Notes under the pieces: generated by a model
The model's input: only the letters and a program-made list of their open reading frames with translations
Told to the model about the DNA's origin: nothing
Databases searched by the model: none
Assembly (NCBI GenBank): GCA_029547205.1
Contig: JAKPPT010000122.1
Span: forward strand, 154,634 to 218,633
Length of the DNA stretch: 64,000 bases
Source of the DNA: Spirochaetota bacterium
GTDB taxonomy: Bacteria; Spirochaetota; Spirochaetia; Treponematales; UBA12059
Direction of reading: 5' to 3'
Made by a program: the position numbers and the translations under genes
Part shown: piece after piece, positions 42,941 through 52,040 of the stretch
How positions within the stretch are numbered: the first letter of the stretch is position 1
Layout: each line of letters begins with the position of its first letter

Positions 42941-43597
42941 ATGACAAGACAACATTTAGCACAGGAACTTGATTCAATTCGGTCACAGGTACTTTCAATG
43001 TCACTATTGATAGTAGAAAACCTTAGAAAAGCACGGGAATGTGTTATCAACTCTGATCCTTCATTAATATCTGAGATAAAGAGAACCGATCTTGAGATTG
43101 ATGCTCTGCAGCTTTCAATCGAAGACAGTGTGACTATGCTCATCGCAACACAACAGCCTGCTGCTAGAGATTTACGAGAAATGGTTGCACTTATTAAAAT
43201 TCTTGATAACCTTGAGCGCATTGGTGACTATGCTGTACATTTTGCAAAAGCATCAAAAATATTAGCTGAGGATCCTTTTCCCCGTCCGCTCGACAGGTTG
43301 ATACGCATGTCACAAACGTGTGAAACCATGCTAGATGAAGCTATTAAAGCATACCTTAATCAGAATGAATCGCTGGCAGTAGCTTCTGCAGAAAAAGATG
43401 ACGTAATTGACAGAGATCACAAGGCATTCTTAAACGAAATTCTCAGCCTCATGGTCGATAACCCTGCACGTGCAGGACAGGCGTTTAAGCTCATACAAAC
43501 CAGTACCTATCTCGAACGGCTTGGTGATCATGTAACAAACATCACTGAAGCAATAGTTTTTATTATTACAGGAGAGCATAAAGAGCTTAATGCATAA
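42941..43597 (+). CDS. phoU: Phosphate signalling regulator PhoU
   Basis: 218 residues, two repeated three-helix bundles. Metal-binding ExxxD-like motifs are in DLEIDALQLSIED and the second repeat (EKDDVIDRDHKAF). PhoU links PstSCAB to PhoR and keeps PhoB inactive when phosphate is plentiful. AAAGGC is upstream of the ATG. Confidence 0.93.
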   Translation: MTRQHLAQELDSIRSQVLSMSLLIVENLRKARECVINSDPSLISEIKRTDLEIDALQLSIEDSVTMLIATQQPAARDLREMVALIKILDNLERIGDYAVHFAKASKILAEDPFPRPLDRLIRMSQTCETMLDEAIKAYLNQNESLAVASAEKDDVIDRDHKAFLNEILSLMVDNPARAGQAFKLIQTSTYLERLGDHVTNITEAIVFIITGEHKELNA

Positions 43598-43644
43598 TAG
43601 AAAATTTACATACACTATAGTACTATTAGATTAGTGAGGATTAC

Positions 43645-44331
43645 ATGGCACATGAACGGATCTTAATTATTGAAGACGATAACGATATTCAAGCTTTACT
43701 CAAAGAACGGCTTAATGGTGAGCAGTTCGCTGTTTTTCAAGCTTTTACTGGAGAAGATGGACTTACCATGTGTAAATTAAAAAAACCTGATCTTATATTA
43801 CTCGATATCATGCTCCCCAATAAGAATGGCTTTGATATTCTCAGAACTCTCAAATCGTCATCGGAACTAAAAACTATTCCGGTAATCATGTTAACAGCAC
43901 GTTCCGATGAAACGGACATAGTAACAGCATTGGAGTTAGGAGCTGATGACTATGTAACTAAACCGTTCAGCTTTAAGGTTCTTACAGCACGCATACGGCG
44001 CTTTCTCCGTCATACATTAGAACCTGAAAAACAGCCTGTAGTATTGCATTATGGTAAAATCGAAGTAGACCGTTCTAAATTCTCAGTCACAGCAGATACA
44101 GTACCAGTAACCTTTTCAGCTACAGAATTTGCAATGCTCTGCCTTTTTCTGGAACAACCAGGTAGAGTATTCACCCGCACACAAATCATTACTGCAATTA
44201 AGGGTGAGGATTATCCCGTAACCGATCGCACTATTGATGTGCATGTTACTGCAATCCGAAAAAAACTTGGTGATCTCTTTCCACTGGAAACAATACGCGG
44301 TATTGGTTACCGTCTTAAGGAAAGCAAATGA
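43645..44331 (+). CDS. phoB: Phosphate-type response regulator PhoB (OmpR family)
   Basis: 228 residues. Receiver domain with phospho-acceptor Asp in LILLDIMLPNKNG and Lys in YVTKPFSF. Winged-helix DNA-binding domain (about 130-225: FSATEFAMLCLFLEQPGRVFTR, DRTIDVHVTAIRKKLGD, IRGIGYRL). GTGAGGA precedes the ATG. Expected to bind the repeat upstream of pstS. Overlaps phoR by four bases. Confidence 0.92.
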   Translation: MAHERILIIEDDNDIQALLKERLNGEQFAVFQAFTGEDGLTMCKLKKPDLILLDIMLPNKNGFDILRTLKSSSELKTIPVIMLTARSDETDIVTALELGADDYVTKPFSFKVLTARIRRFLRHTLEPEKQPVVLHYGKIEVDRSKFSVTADTVPVTFSATEFAMLCLFLEQPGRVFTRTQIITAIKGEDYPVTDRTIDVHVTAIRKKLGDLFPLETIRGIGYRLKESK

Positions 44332-46037
44332 AAAAACTACGATATACAACACGAATGATGTTCGTGCTTCTCGGAATTGTTATTATCAGCATGAGCATTG
44401 CTGCCATGAGTTCTCTTCTCATGCTCCGTTCAGCTAATATGAAAATTCATACAACCGTATTGGAAAATGCTTCGAAATTCATTTCCTATATCGATATTGA
44501 AAATCTGACAAACATTCCTAAAACAGAGATTTCTGATACCGACATGCGCTTAACAATTATCAAACGCGACGGAACTGTTATTTTTGATTCACATTATGAT
44601 CCAGCAAAAATGGAAAACCATGCTAGTAGACCGGAAATAGCTGCTGCACTTTCTGGGCTCGAATATAATTCTGTCCGATTTTCTGAAACTCTTCAGACGT
44701 ATATGCTCTACCATGCTTTTCCTGTTAAAAATTATATAGTAAGGCTTGCTATTCCAGTAAGTGAAATTAGCAGTCTGCTTAAACCTTATATGCAACTGGG
44801 TGTTATAATTTTATGCTTATTGATTGCTGCAGTTTCAGCGGTTTTATTTTTTTATAATTCATCGGTCATACAGCCAATCAATGCGCTAATGTATGCTAGC
44901 AAAGCATGGGAGAATGGAAATCTTTCATACCGTATCCACATTAAAGCTACCGATGATTTTGCAGAATCGATACATAGCCTTAATACAATGAGTGAAAAAC
45001 TTGAATCGACACTAAAAGCATTAAATAATGAAACGAAAGAGCTTGGGGCTATTCTGGAAAATATCAATGAAGCTATCTTAGTTACAGATAGCACCTTAAA
45101 TATAACCCTTGCAAATCCAGCTGCATGCAGACTTTTTAATCAGCCTTTCCAGAACTATCCTCAAAACCTGATCGATTTTACTGCAAGCCTCGATATTCAT
45201 AAAGCAGCACTCGATTGTTTTGAATCACAAACACCAGCAGAGCAGGAAATAACCCTATATGGAGTGATAAAACTTAAACTACTCGTGCGCTGTTCTCCGC
45301 TTAATGCTGATAATACAGGAATTATTCTTGCAATTACTGATATTACCAAAATCAGGTACCTTGAAGATATGCGAAAAGATTTTGTAGCAAATGTATCGCA
45401 TGAGCTTCGAACACCAATTACGCTCATCAAAGGTTATGCAGAAGCGCTCCTTGAAGATAGTATCCTGAACAATAAAGATGTAGCAGCAAAAATTGCAATT
45501 ATTCATCGCCATGCTGACAGAATGAATGCTATTATCGAAGATCTACTTATGCTATCACGACTTGATGCTTCATCACATCGTGCAATAAATATGGAAACTG
45601 TAGCAGTTTGCGCACTCATTGACGATGCGCGATCCTCTATAAGCACAGAACGAACTATTATCGTTTCATGCCCTCAAGAACTTACACTTACCTGCAACCC
45701 AGAACTTATGGAACAGGCGCTTATCAATCTTATTGATAATGCAATAAAGTACACGTCTGGCACTATAACTATTGAAGCCTATGAACAAAATTCGTTTATT
45801 ATTATCAATGTTATTGATGAAGGTCCTGGCATACCTGAAGAACATGCTCAAAGAATTTTTGAACGCTTTTACCGAATTGATAAAGCGCGAAGCAGGGAAA
45901 CAGGAGGAACCGGTCTGGGTCTCTCTATAGTAAAACATATTGTAACAATACACCGAGGCTCAGTATCCGTCCGCAACAATACCGGTAAGGGAGCCATATT
46001 TACCATTTGCATACCTACGCAGCCAGCTAGTTCCTGA
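44328..46037 (+). CDS. phoR: Phosphate-type sensor histidine kinase PhoR
   Basis: 569 residues. Two membrane spans (about 13-31 and 150-172) flank a roughly 115-residue periplasmic domain. A HAMP segment (about 174-226) and a PAS domain (about 240-345) follow. The kinase core has FVANVSHELRTPITLIKGYAE, NLIDNAIKYT, VIDEGPGIPEE and GGTGLGLSIVKH. Presumably phosphorylates PhoB under phosphate limitation. Confidence 0.92.
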   Translation: MKKLRYTTRMMFVLLGIVIISMSIAAMSSLLMLRSANMKIHTTVLENASKFISYIDIENLTNIPKTEISDTDMRLTIIKRDGTVIFDSHYDPAKMENHASRPEIAAALSGLEYNSVRFSETLQTYMLYHAFPVKNYIVRLAIPVSEISSLLKPYMQLGVIILCLLIAAVSAVLFFYNSSVIQPINALMYASKAWENGNLSYRIHIKATDDFAESIHSLNTMSEKLESTLKALNNETKELGAILENINEAILVTDSTLNITLANPAACRLFNQPFQNYPQNLIDFTASLDIHKAALDCFESQTPAEQEITLYGVIKLKLLVRCSPLNADNTGIILAITDITKIRYLEDMRKDFVANVSHELRTPITLIKGYAEALLEDSILNNKDVAAKIAIIHRHADRMNAIIEDLLMLSRLDASSHRAINMETVAVCALIDDARSSISTERTIIVSCPQELTLTCNPELMEQALINLIDNAIKYTSGTITIEAYEQNSFIIINVIDEGPGIPEEHAQRIFERFYRIDKARSRETGGTGLGLSIVKHIVTIHRGSVSVRNNTGKGAIFTICIPTQPASS

Positions 46038-46080
46038 TTGATGTGCTCATTGTTGCACAAAGCATGATTCTATATGGGGA

Positions 46081-46788
46081 TTAGTAATAAATTGTGTATC
46101 TACCTTTTATATCAACAGTAATAATAAGCAAACTGTTTTTGCTAAACCAGATGTGTTCACCTGCACTCAATGAGATTATCTCCTGTTCACCTCCATGTAT
46201 TACCGGGGAAAATGGGTCTCGAGGATAAAACGTTTCAGTAAATGCAGGTAAGGAAAGTGTAAAGGTAGCATGCTTTTTTGTCACCATGTCAGAACGAAAT
46301 CTGTTTTCAATAATAGCGCGAGCAAGTTCCTGTTGATTGAGATTCCAGATAGAGCTCCGAACCGTTTTGAGCAATGCATATAATCGTTTCCAATTAAAAT
46401 TTCCTATATTGTACCCCTGTTTCCATAAAAGTTCAGCAAGCAGCGCACAAAATCCTCCTTCCCTGTCAAGAAGTATTCCATTTTCAGTTTTAAGCCAGGG
46501 AAGCAGTGTGCCAATTGGCAACGTTTTTCCTGTCTGGAACTGCGCGGAAAGCGTGATAGCCATATATGAACCCGGGTTTTGCAATACCGTAACATGTGTT
46601 CCAGGCAAGACAGTACGCTCACTCTTTACTGCATTATTCATACTTGTAAGATAAAATGTTTCTGCTCCAGCCCAGTATTCTGGCATACGAGAAATAGTTA
46701 TTGGCTCCTCTATTGGAAACGTCATAAAGAAACATCCTTGTGTTATACATACAAGGATGCAGGTAAAAATAATGTTTAAAATTTTCAT
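46081..46788 (-). CDS. Lipoprotein, unknown function
   Basis: About 235 residues from the start MKILNIIF. Lipobox ITQGC with Cys near residue 18. The mature part contains WAGAETFYLTSMNNAVKSE and a Trp/Lys-rich middle; no domain recognised. The frame is open for another 61 codons upstream, but that stretch shows no protein-like composition and overlaps the divergent gene. No clear ribosome site. Divergent from the gene at 46880. Confidence 0.6.
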   Translation of the reverse strand: MKILNIIFTCILVCITQGCFFMTFPIEEPITISRMPEYWAGAETFYLTSMNNAVKSERTVLPGTHVTVLQNPGSYMAITLSAQFQTGKTLPIGTLLPWLKTENGILLDREGGFCALLAELLWKQGYNIGNFNWKRLYALLKTVRSSIWNLNQQELARAIIENRFRSDMVTKKHATFTLSLPAFTETFYPRDPFSPVIHGGEQEIISLSAGEHIWFSKNSLLIITVDIKGRYTIYY

Positions 46789-46844
46789 ATAATAATAAAC
46801 ATATAATTTTGCGTGGTGCATGCAGAAAAATTGCTGGCTCATAC

Positions 46845-46873
46845 TTGCAGTTATACTGATTCTCAAGTACAAT
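46845..46873 (+). promoter_or_regulatory. Leaderless-type promoter
   Basis: TTGCAG (46845-46850), a 17-base spacer and TACAAT (46868-46873); the ATG at 46880 follows after six bases, with no ribosome site. Confidence 0.45.
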
Positions 46874-46879
46874 AAACAT

Positions 46880-48280
46880 ATGCCTGACATTTCCGAAACG
46901 TTGAATATACTGGAACAGACAATAATCACAAGACTTTCAGCTATTGAAGCAAAAGAGCTTAAAGAGCTCAAAAAAAACTTTGAGGCATTGCTATCCGGAT
47001 TTCAAACCTTGAGAAAACGGCTTATAGAAAAGGCAATTATTACAGAAAATCCATATAAATATGAAACTTCAATTACAAAACTTGGAAGGCCACCAGAAAC
47101 AGCTTTTACCGAAACAAATAAAGCTGAAGAAATGAGCAATCGCCTATATCTCTATGAAGCGTATCTTGATTATGTATTCAATTATTTTCCATTTACTTCT
47201 GATGCACTCAATTTTAAAAATATTAATGAATTGAGGCATCTTGTATCGTATTTTGATTTTATTAAACTTAGTACCAATTCAGCAAATATAAACACAAGAG
47301 TGCTAGCTGAATACTTATCGGTACTGCTTCGATCTTCCAATACTATATTATCAGAGTTAAACAATCAGATTTTGTCTATCTTAAAGAACTCATCGGAAAA
47401 AATCCTTGCCATCCTGCAAGAAATAGAATTTGTTCAAAAAGAACGGTATAAAACATTTATTAAAAAAATTATCTACAAAAACCATAGTTCTGGACTTGAG
47501 AAACTTCAGCTTCGTAAAAATGAAATTATTAAAGAAACTAAAGCTGTTATACAAAGCCTCAATGAACCAATAATTGATGCGTATATTACTGAAGCATTTG
47601 ATGAAATTGTCAATTTTAAACCTGATGATTTTGATAAACTAATTAAAAAGCTTAAAGCTGAAAATATAGAAGAAAAAAAGAAAAAAGACGTTAATTATAG
47701 AATTATTCTCAATGATGCCATTAACACTTTAGCAGGAGCAAGTTTTTCATTAGAAACTATCATTGAAATCTTGAAATACAACCATGCTATTCTTATCACG
47801 ATACACAATAGCTTTTTTTCAAAACTTATAGAATCAATAAAACAGTTCCTTTCTAGAAAATCAGGCGAACATATATATGAGCTTGAATTTCTTGATCCTC
47901 TCACCAATAAAATAAAAATAGAACCTGTTAATTATGATGCTTTTATCAATGAACTGGAGACAATTTATAAAAAATTGACAGCACTTGCTGATAACAAATC
48001 GACACTTGCACGAAAAGTAAAAGCGTCTTCGGATGAACAAGTTCTCAGTTTTCTTGTAAAACTTATTGAGGCATTGCAGGTTGAGTTAAGGAAAATTCAA
48101 GCATTTGATGCTTTTTTCCTAAAAGAGTTTGAAAACAACAACATTAAACATAAATTTAAAAGTGCCCTGTCTGCACAAAATATACTTAAAGAAACACTAA
48201 TCAAAGCTAATCAGCGGCGTTATGAGTATATAGCTACAAAAGAAGAAGAAGAACAACTCAAGAAGCTTGGCATAGAATAG
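46880..48280 (+). CDS. Large helical cytoplasmic protein, unknown
   Basis: 466 residues from MPDISETLN, Lys/Glu/Ile-rich and mostly alpha-helical with coiled-coil stretches (AIEAKELKELKKNFEALL; KKLKAENIEEKKKK). No signal peptide, membrane span or catalytic motif. The ATG at 46880 is chosen because a -10-like TACAAT lies six bases before it; the in-frame ATG at 46820 lies upstream of those boxes. It precedes the thymidine-kinase-like gene by about 30 bases. I do not recognise the family. Confidence 0.65.
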   Translation: MPDISETLNILEQTIITRLSAIEAKELKELKKNFEALLSGFQTLRKRLIEKAIITENPYKYETSITKLGRPPETAFTETNKAEEMSNRLYLYEAYLDYVFNYFPFTSDALNFKNINELRHLVSYFDFIKLSTNSANINTRVLAEYLSVLLRSSNTILSELNNQILSILKNSSEKILAILQEIEFVQKERYKTFIKKIIYKNHSSGLEKLQLRKNEIIKETKAVIQSLNEPIIDAYITEAFDEIVNFKPDDFDKLIKKLKAENIEEKKKKDVNYRIILNDAINTLAGASFSLETIIEILKYNHAILITIHNSFFSKLIESIKQFLSRKSGEHIYELEFLDPLTNKIKIEPVNYDAFINELETIYKKLTALADNKSTLARKVKASSDEQVLSFLVKLIEALQVELRKIQAFDAFFLKEFENNNIKHKFKSALSAQNILKETLIKANQRRYEYIATKEEEEQLKKLGIE

Positions 48281-48310
48281 TACATCACAAAAAATATGGA
48301 GCATAGCATC

Positions 48311-49444
48311 ATGATTTTTTCTAATAAACATGCGGATTCTACATCAGAAAGATTCCTCATGAGTTTGGGTTTTCCTGCTCTCGAAGTACACAGTTCATTA
48401 AACCATTTTGATTTTACGAGAGCAGGTAGAAGAATTATAGTTATTGGTCCAATGGGTTCAGGCAAAACCGAATTTGCTGCACGTGTTTGGAAAGATGCTC
48501 GTGTAGCATTGCAAAAAAGTCCCCGTATTGCAGAAACAACCACAACACAGGGTGCTGATCGTCGTATTGTGCATTTTATACGATCACAACACGATACAAT
48601 ACGGTTTCCTGACTATCCTGAGGATGCACTTGCTTATAGAGGAGGCTATGTACGTTGTGGTGAAAATATTACCATTGCAAACAGCTCATTTGGAATTGAA
48701 AATGCTCTAGCAATGCATCCTCAATCAGGCACGTTTATTATCGATGAAGCAGCTTTTTATGATGAGCGTCTGGCTTATCTTATTAGACAGGAATCAGAAC
48801 AACGAGGTATTACATTTATACTTCCAACATTAGTACTTAATTTCCGAAAAGAAATATTCAATAATACAGTACGACTCTTGCTTGAAAATGCAACTGATGT
48901 ATTCCCACTCACTGCTTACTGTGAACACCCTGATTGTATACGCGATTCCCTGTACACCTATCGCTACTATAAAATTGATGGTCAGGAATGCCCCGCTCTA
49001 TATTTTGATCCGCTCATTATTATTGGCGGCGATACAATCAAAGATGATCCTATGGAACCTAATTATTGCACACGCTGCGAAAAGCATCATTACCTGCCCG
49101 GTAAAGAATATACATATTTTACCTTAAAACCGCTTGGAGAAAAGGCAGCACAGGGCAATATCCAGCCTCTCCTTGCAGAATTGTCCGCACTCAATGGAAA
49201 TATCGAAGACTCAAGACTCTATACAAGCATTCAACGCTGTTATATTAATGTTCCTGAACCCGTACCCGAAACAATTAATGCGCTTAAAGTCCCCTGCATT
49301 GCTGAACGAGCACTAATCTATCTTTATGCAGAACAAAACATGCTTTCACTCGATCAGGTTAGGGAAATTATTCAGTTATTAAACCTTAATCGAGATTATA
49401 TTATGAAGCGGTGTGCAGACAATCAAAGACCACTAGAGTTGTAA
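48311..49444 (+). CDS. P-loop NTPase resembling a divergent, enlarged thymidine kinase
   Basis: 377 residues. Walker A IGPMGSGKTE at about 45-54 (TK1 enzymes have GPMFSGKT) and Walker B-like FIIDEAAFYDE. A C-terminal zinc 'lasso'-like region has CEHPDC and, about 75 residues later, IIIGGD...YCTRCEKHH, echoing the TK1 order of a Cys pair, IGG and CRxC. Normal TK1 has about 190 residues; this has long extra segments at both ends. Substrate therefore uncertain. GGAG is nine bases before the ATG at 48311. Confidence 0.6.
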   Translation: MIFSNKHADSTSERFLMSLGFPALEVHSSLNHFDFTRAGRRIIVIGPMGSGKTEFAARVWKDARVALQKSPRIAETTTTQGADRRIVHFIRSQHDTIRFPDYPEDALAYRGGYVRCGENITIANSSFGIENALAMHPQSGTFIIDEAAFYDERLAYLIRQESEQRGITFILPTLVLNFRKEIFNNTVRLLLENATDVFPLTAYCEHPDCIRDSLYTYRYYKIDGQECPALYFDPLIIIGGDTIKDDPMEPNYCTRCEKHHYLPGKEYTYFTLKPLGEKAAQGNIQPLLAELSALNGNIEDSRLYTSIQRCYINVPEPVPETINALKVPCIAERALIYLYAEQNMLSLDQVREIIQLLNLNRDYIMKRCADNQRPLEL

Positions 49445-49464
49445 CAGTACATTTTATTTTTTTG

Positions 49465-50841
49465 CTATCGAAAATTCCACCATGAAGTAATAAGCGGAAT
49501 GAGGCGTTCCCTGTTTTTTGTACGAATATCAAAATTTTCCTGGAGCATATAATCAAGCAGTGTGTCATATACTCCTGTCCAGCTTCCATAGTGAAGACGT
49601 GCCTGTTGCATGATATCAGGGGCAATTGCATTATTTGCTATGCTTTCAACCAATAGCGTTACTTGTTTCCAGCGAACTTTTTCTTGCAGTGAAAGAGAAC
49701 TGGTTTTGTATATCTCGTAGGGAGCACTGTGCATAGCAACAATTCCATACTGTTCTTTCTTCTCAAAGATTTCAGTCCCAGGGAGCACTTTGAGAAACCC
49801 AACCTGCACGTGATCTGCACCAAGATCCATAAGTGCATCAAATGTTGCTGCTATATCGTTATTTGTTTCTCCAGGAAGACCAACAATCATATCAATATGT
49901 ATCGGTATAGAAACTTTTTGTAACAATAATTTCAACATTGCCTGTTCGTTTTCCCAGACTCCCGCCCGATGTATTAGCTTTCGCGTTGAGCTATGAATAG
50001 TCTGTATACCTGCTTCGAACTGAAATAAATGCTGCGGAAGTGATTCAAGAAAGGCAACATCTTTTTCAGTTAAAAGTGATGGCATGATTTCAAAATGGAA
50101 TCTAACGTTTTTGTCGTAGTATGTTTTTGCTAAATACTCCCAAATATTGTGTGCACGATCTTGATGAGCATTAAACGATCTATCAACAAATTTTATTAAC
50201 ATTGGATTAAATTTCATGAGATCTTCAATATCTTTTTTAACTATCGAAATTGGTTTTTCGACAAAATGTTGTTTGCTATTGCTCGATAAACAGTAAGCAC
50301 AGTTAAATGGACAGCCTCTGCTCGATTCATAGTATAAGTAACGGTTGGCGAGCATGTCTTTTTCTTCAACAGTATATACACTACCTGCATTGATAAAATC
50401 AGCTGGATCCCACTCCGGGAAGAGTTCTGAATTATATTCAATGCTCTTCCATTGTGCTCCTGCCCATGTTTTTATTACCGTTTCACCGTAACCGGAAACA
50501 CATGCAGCTACAAATGGAAATTTACTTCGCAACTCGATTTCTGCCCCATAAACCTCAGGGCCGCCTAAAATAATTTTTGCTTCCGTGAGCAGTGCATGAA
50601 CATCAGGTAGTAGCTGTTCAATGATGTTTCTATTCCAAATATAAACAGAAAACAGAATAATATCAGGTTTTTGTAAAACTATCGAGTTTACTATGTGCAG
50701 GACAGGGTCGTTGATCTGAAATTCGATAATTTGATGCGTGTCAACTTTGTTAACCTGTTGTGCTGCATTGCATAAGCATCGTATTGAAAGTGCGGTATGT
50801 GTATATCGGGCATTGATTCCAACAAAAAGAACTTTTTTCAT
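49465..50841 (-). CDS. B12-binding-domain radical SAM protein
   Basis: 458 residues. N-terminal cobalamin-binding-like Rossmann domain (about 1-150: VGINARYTHTALSIR... ILGGPEVYG). Radical SAM core with C-x3-C-x2-C in SSRGCPFNCAYCLSS, then a TIM-barrel and a C-terminal extension. Members of this class do methylations and other C-C or C-P chemistry; the substrate cannot be read from sequence. The start overlaps the AlaX gene stop by four bases. Confidence 0.85.
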   Translation of the reverse strand: MKKVLFVGINARYTHTALSIRCLCNAAQQVNKVDTHQIIEFQINDPVLHIVNSIVLQKPDIILFSVYIWNRNIIEQLLPDVHALLTEAKIILGGPEVYGAEIELRSKFPFVAACVSGYGETVIKTWAGAQWKSIEYNSELFPEWDPADFINAGSVYTVEEKDMLANRYLYYESSRGCPFNCAYCLSSNSKQHFVEKPISIVKKDIEDLMKFNPMLIKFVDRSFNAHQDRAHNIWEYLAKTYYDKNVRFHFEIMPSLLTEKDVAFLESLPQHLFQFEAGIQTIHSSTRKLIHRAGVWENEQAMLKLLLQKVSIPIHIDMIVGLPGETNNDIAATFDALMDLGADHVQVGFLKVLPGTEIFEKKEQYGIVAMHSAPYEIYKTSSLSLQEKVRWKQVTLLVESIANNAIAPDIMQQARLHYGSWTGVYDTLLDYMLQENFDIRTKNRERLIPLITSWWNFR

Positions 50842-52040
50842 GATAAAAAAAATGTTTTCATCTCATTAGTAAATTGTTCACTTTGAAGAACATTGGCAAA
50901 ACTAACCTGATAAAAGTCCCTGCCTCCTCCACCTTTTAATGCATGCTTTTCAAGTAATGGCTTTAGACTATCCTGTAAAATAATAGATACTGATTTTGGT
51001 ATGCTAATGGCAGCACGCAATTCGCTGCTTGATACTATGCAAGACTTTATATCAAGGTCAGCAAGATTTTTTGCTAATTTCGTACAGTATGCGAAATCTT
51101 CATTGATTTCTGTAATTATAGAGCTTTTGCCGCTTGCTTTTATCTCAGCAGCAAGTCTGCTTGCTTCCTGTTCTGCGCTTTTGAATTTCCAATATAATAG
51201 CATTTTCTCCTGATTATCATATTTTTCTTTAAAAACCTTTGCAGTATCACCAATATTTTCTATATTGCAGCCTAAACTCTGAGCCGATAGTTGCGCCTGT
51301 TCATACAATCGGGAAAGCCATGCAATAGCCCTCATTCCAGCAACAAAATACACACGAGTCATGCCCTTATACTTTTCGTATTTAATAATTTTTAAGAGCT
51401 GTATCTCACGTGATTCTCTGACATGCGTGCCACAACACGGTGTAAAATCAAAGCCATCAATTTCGATTATGCGTATTTCGCTTTCACCTTCTGGAGGTTT
51501 TCTCCGCAGAGGCAGCTTTAATGCTTCATCGTATGTGCATGTAAATATTTTATAGCTATAATTATCTGCAATCATTTTATTAACGACATTTTCAACAAAA
51601 ACTGCATCCTGTTTTTCGAGTACTGGTATATCAATATCAATGGTCGAATATGCTTCACCTAAATGGAAACTCCGAGTGGGTGCACCCAGAATTCTTAAGA
51701 AATTTGTAGAAAGAAGGTGCTGACCACTGTGCTGCTCTGTATGGTCACGTCGTCTATCGAAGTCTACTTTGCAGTATACTTTTTCACCTTGAACGAGTTG
51801 TGCATCGACCGGAAGCACATGCACTATTTCATTATTATGTTCAATAACATCATACACAGGATAATTTTTAATCGTTCCGGTATCTGCAGGCTGCCCTCCC
51901 CCCTCAGGATAAAATGGTGTTTTATCGAGCACAACAAATGTTACCTGCACTTGATCTCTTGTTGTATGTAAAACACTAATAACTTCTGCAGTATACTCTA
52001 GGAGTAATGGATCTGATTTATATAAAACTGTTGTCCTCAT
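50838..52040 (-). CDS. Alanyl-tRNA editing protein (AlaX-L type)
   Basis: 400 residues. Deacylates Ser- or Gly-charged tRNA-Ala. It has an N-terminal beta barrel (DKTPFYPEGGGQPADTG), zinc ligands HTEQH and CCGTH, and a C-terminal DHHA1 domain ending with HALKGGGGRDFYQ. Corresponds to the editing half of AlaRS without the synthetase core. Overlaps both neighbours by four bases. Confidence 0.9.
   Translation of the reverse strand: MRTTVLYKSDPLLLEYTAEVISVLHTTRDQVQVTFVVLDKTPFYPEGGGQPADTGTIKNYPVYDVIEHNNEIVHVLPVDAQLVQGEKVYCKVDFDRRRDHTEQHSGQHLLSTNFLRILGAPTRSFHLGEAYSTIDIDIPVLEKQDAVFVENVVNKMIADNYSYKIFTCTYDEALKLPLRRKPPEGESEIRIIEIDGFDFTPCCGTHVRESREIQLLKIIKYEKYKGMTRVYFVAGMRAIAWLSRLYEQAQLSAQSLGCNIENIGDTAKVFKEKYDNQEKMLLYWKFKSAEQEASRLAAEIKASGKSSIITEINEDFAYCTKLAKNLADLDIKSCIVSSSELRAAISIPKSVSIILQDSLKPLLEKHALKGGGGRDFYQVSFANVLQSEQFTNEMKTFFLS

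Noticed and set aside
46789..46971. 61-codon N-terminal extension of the lipoprotein at 46081
   Set aside because: It would bury the signal peptide and lipobox, and it overlaps the divergent gene and its promoter.
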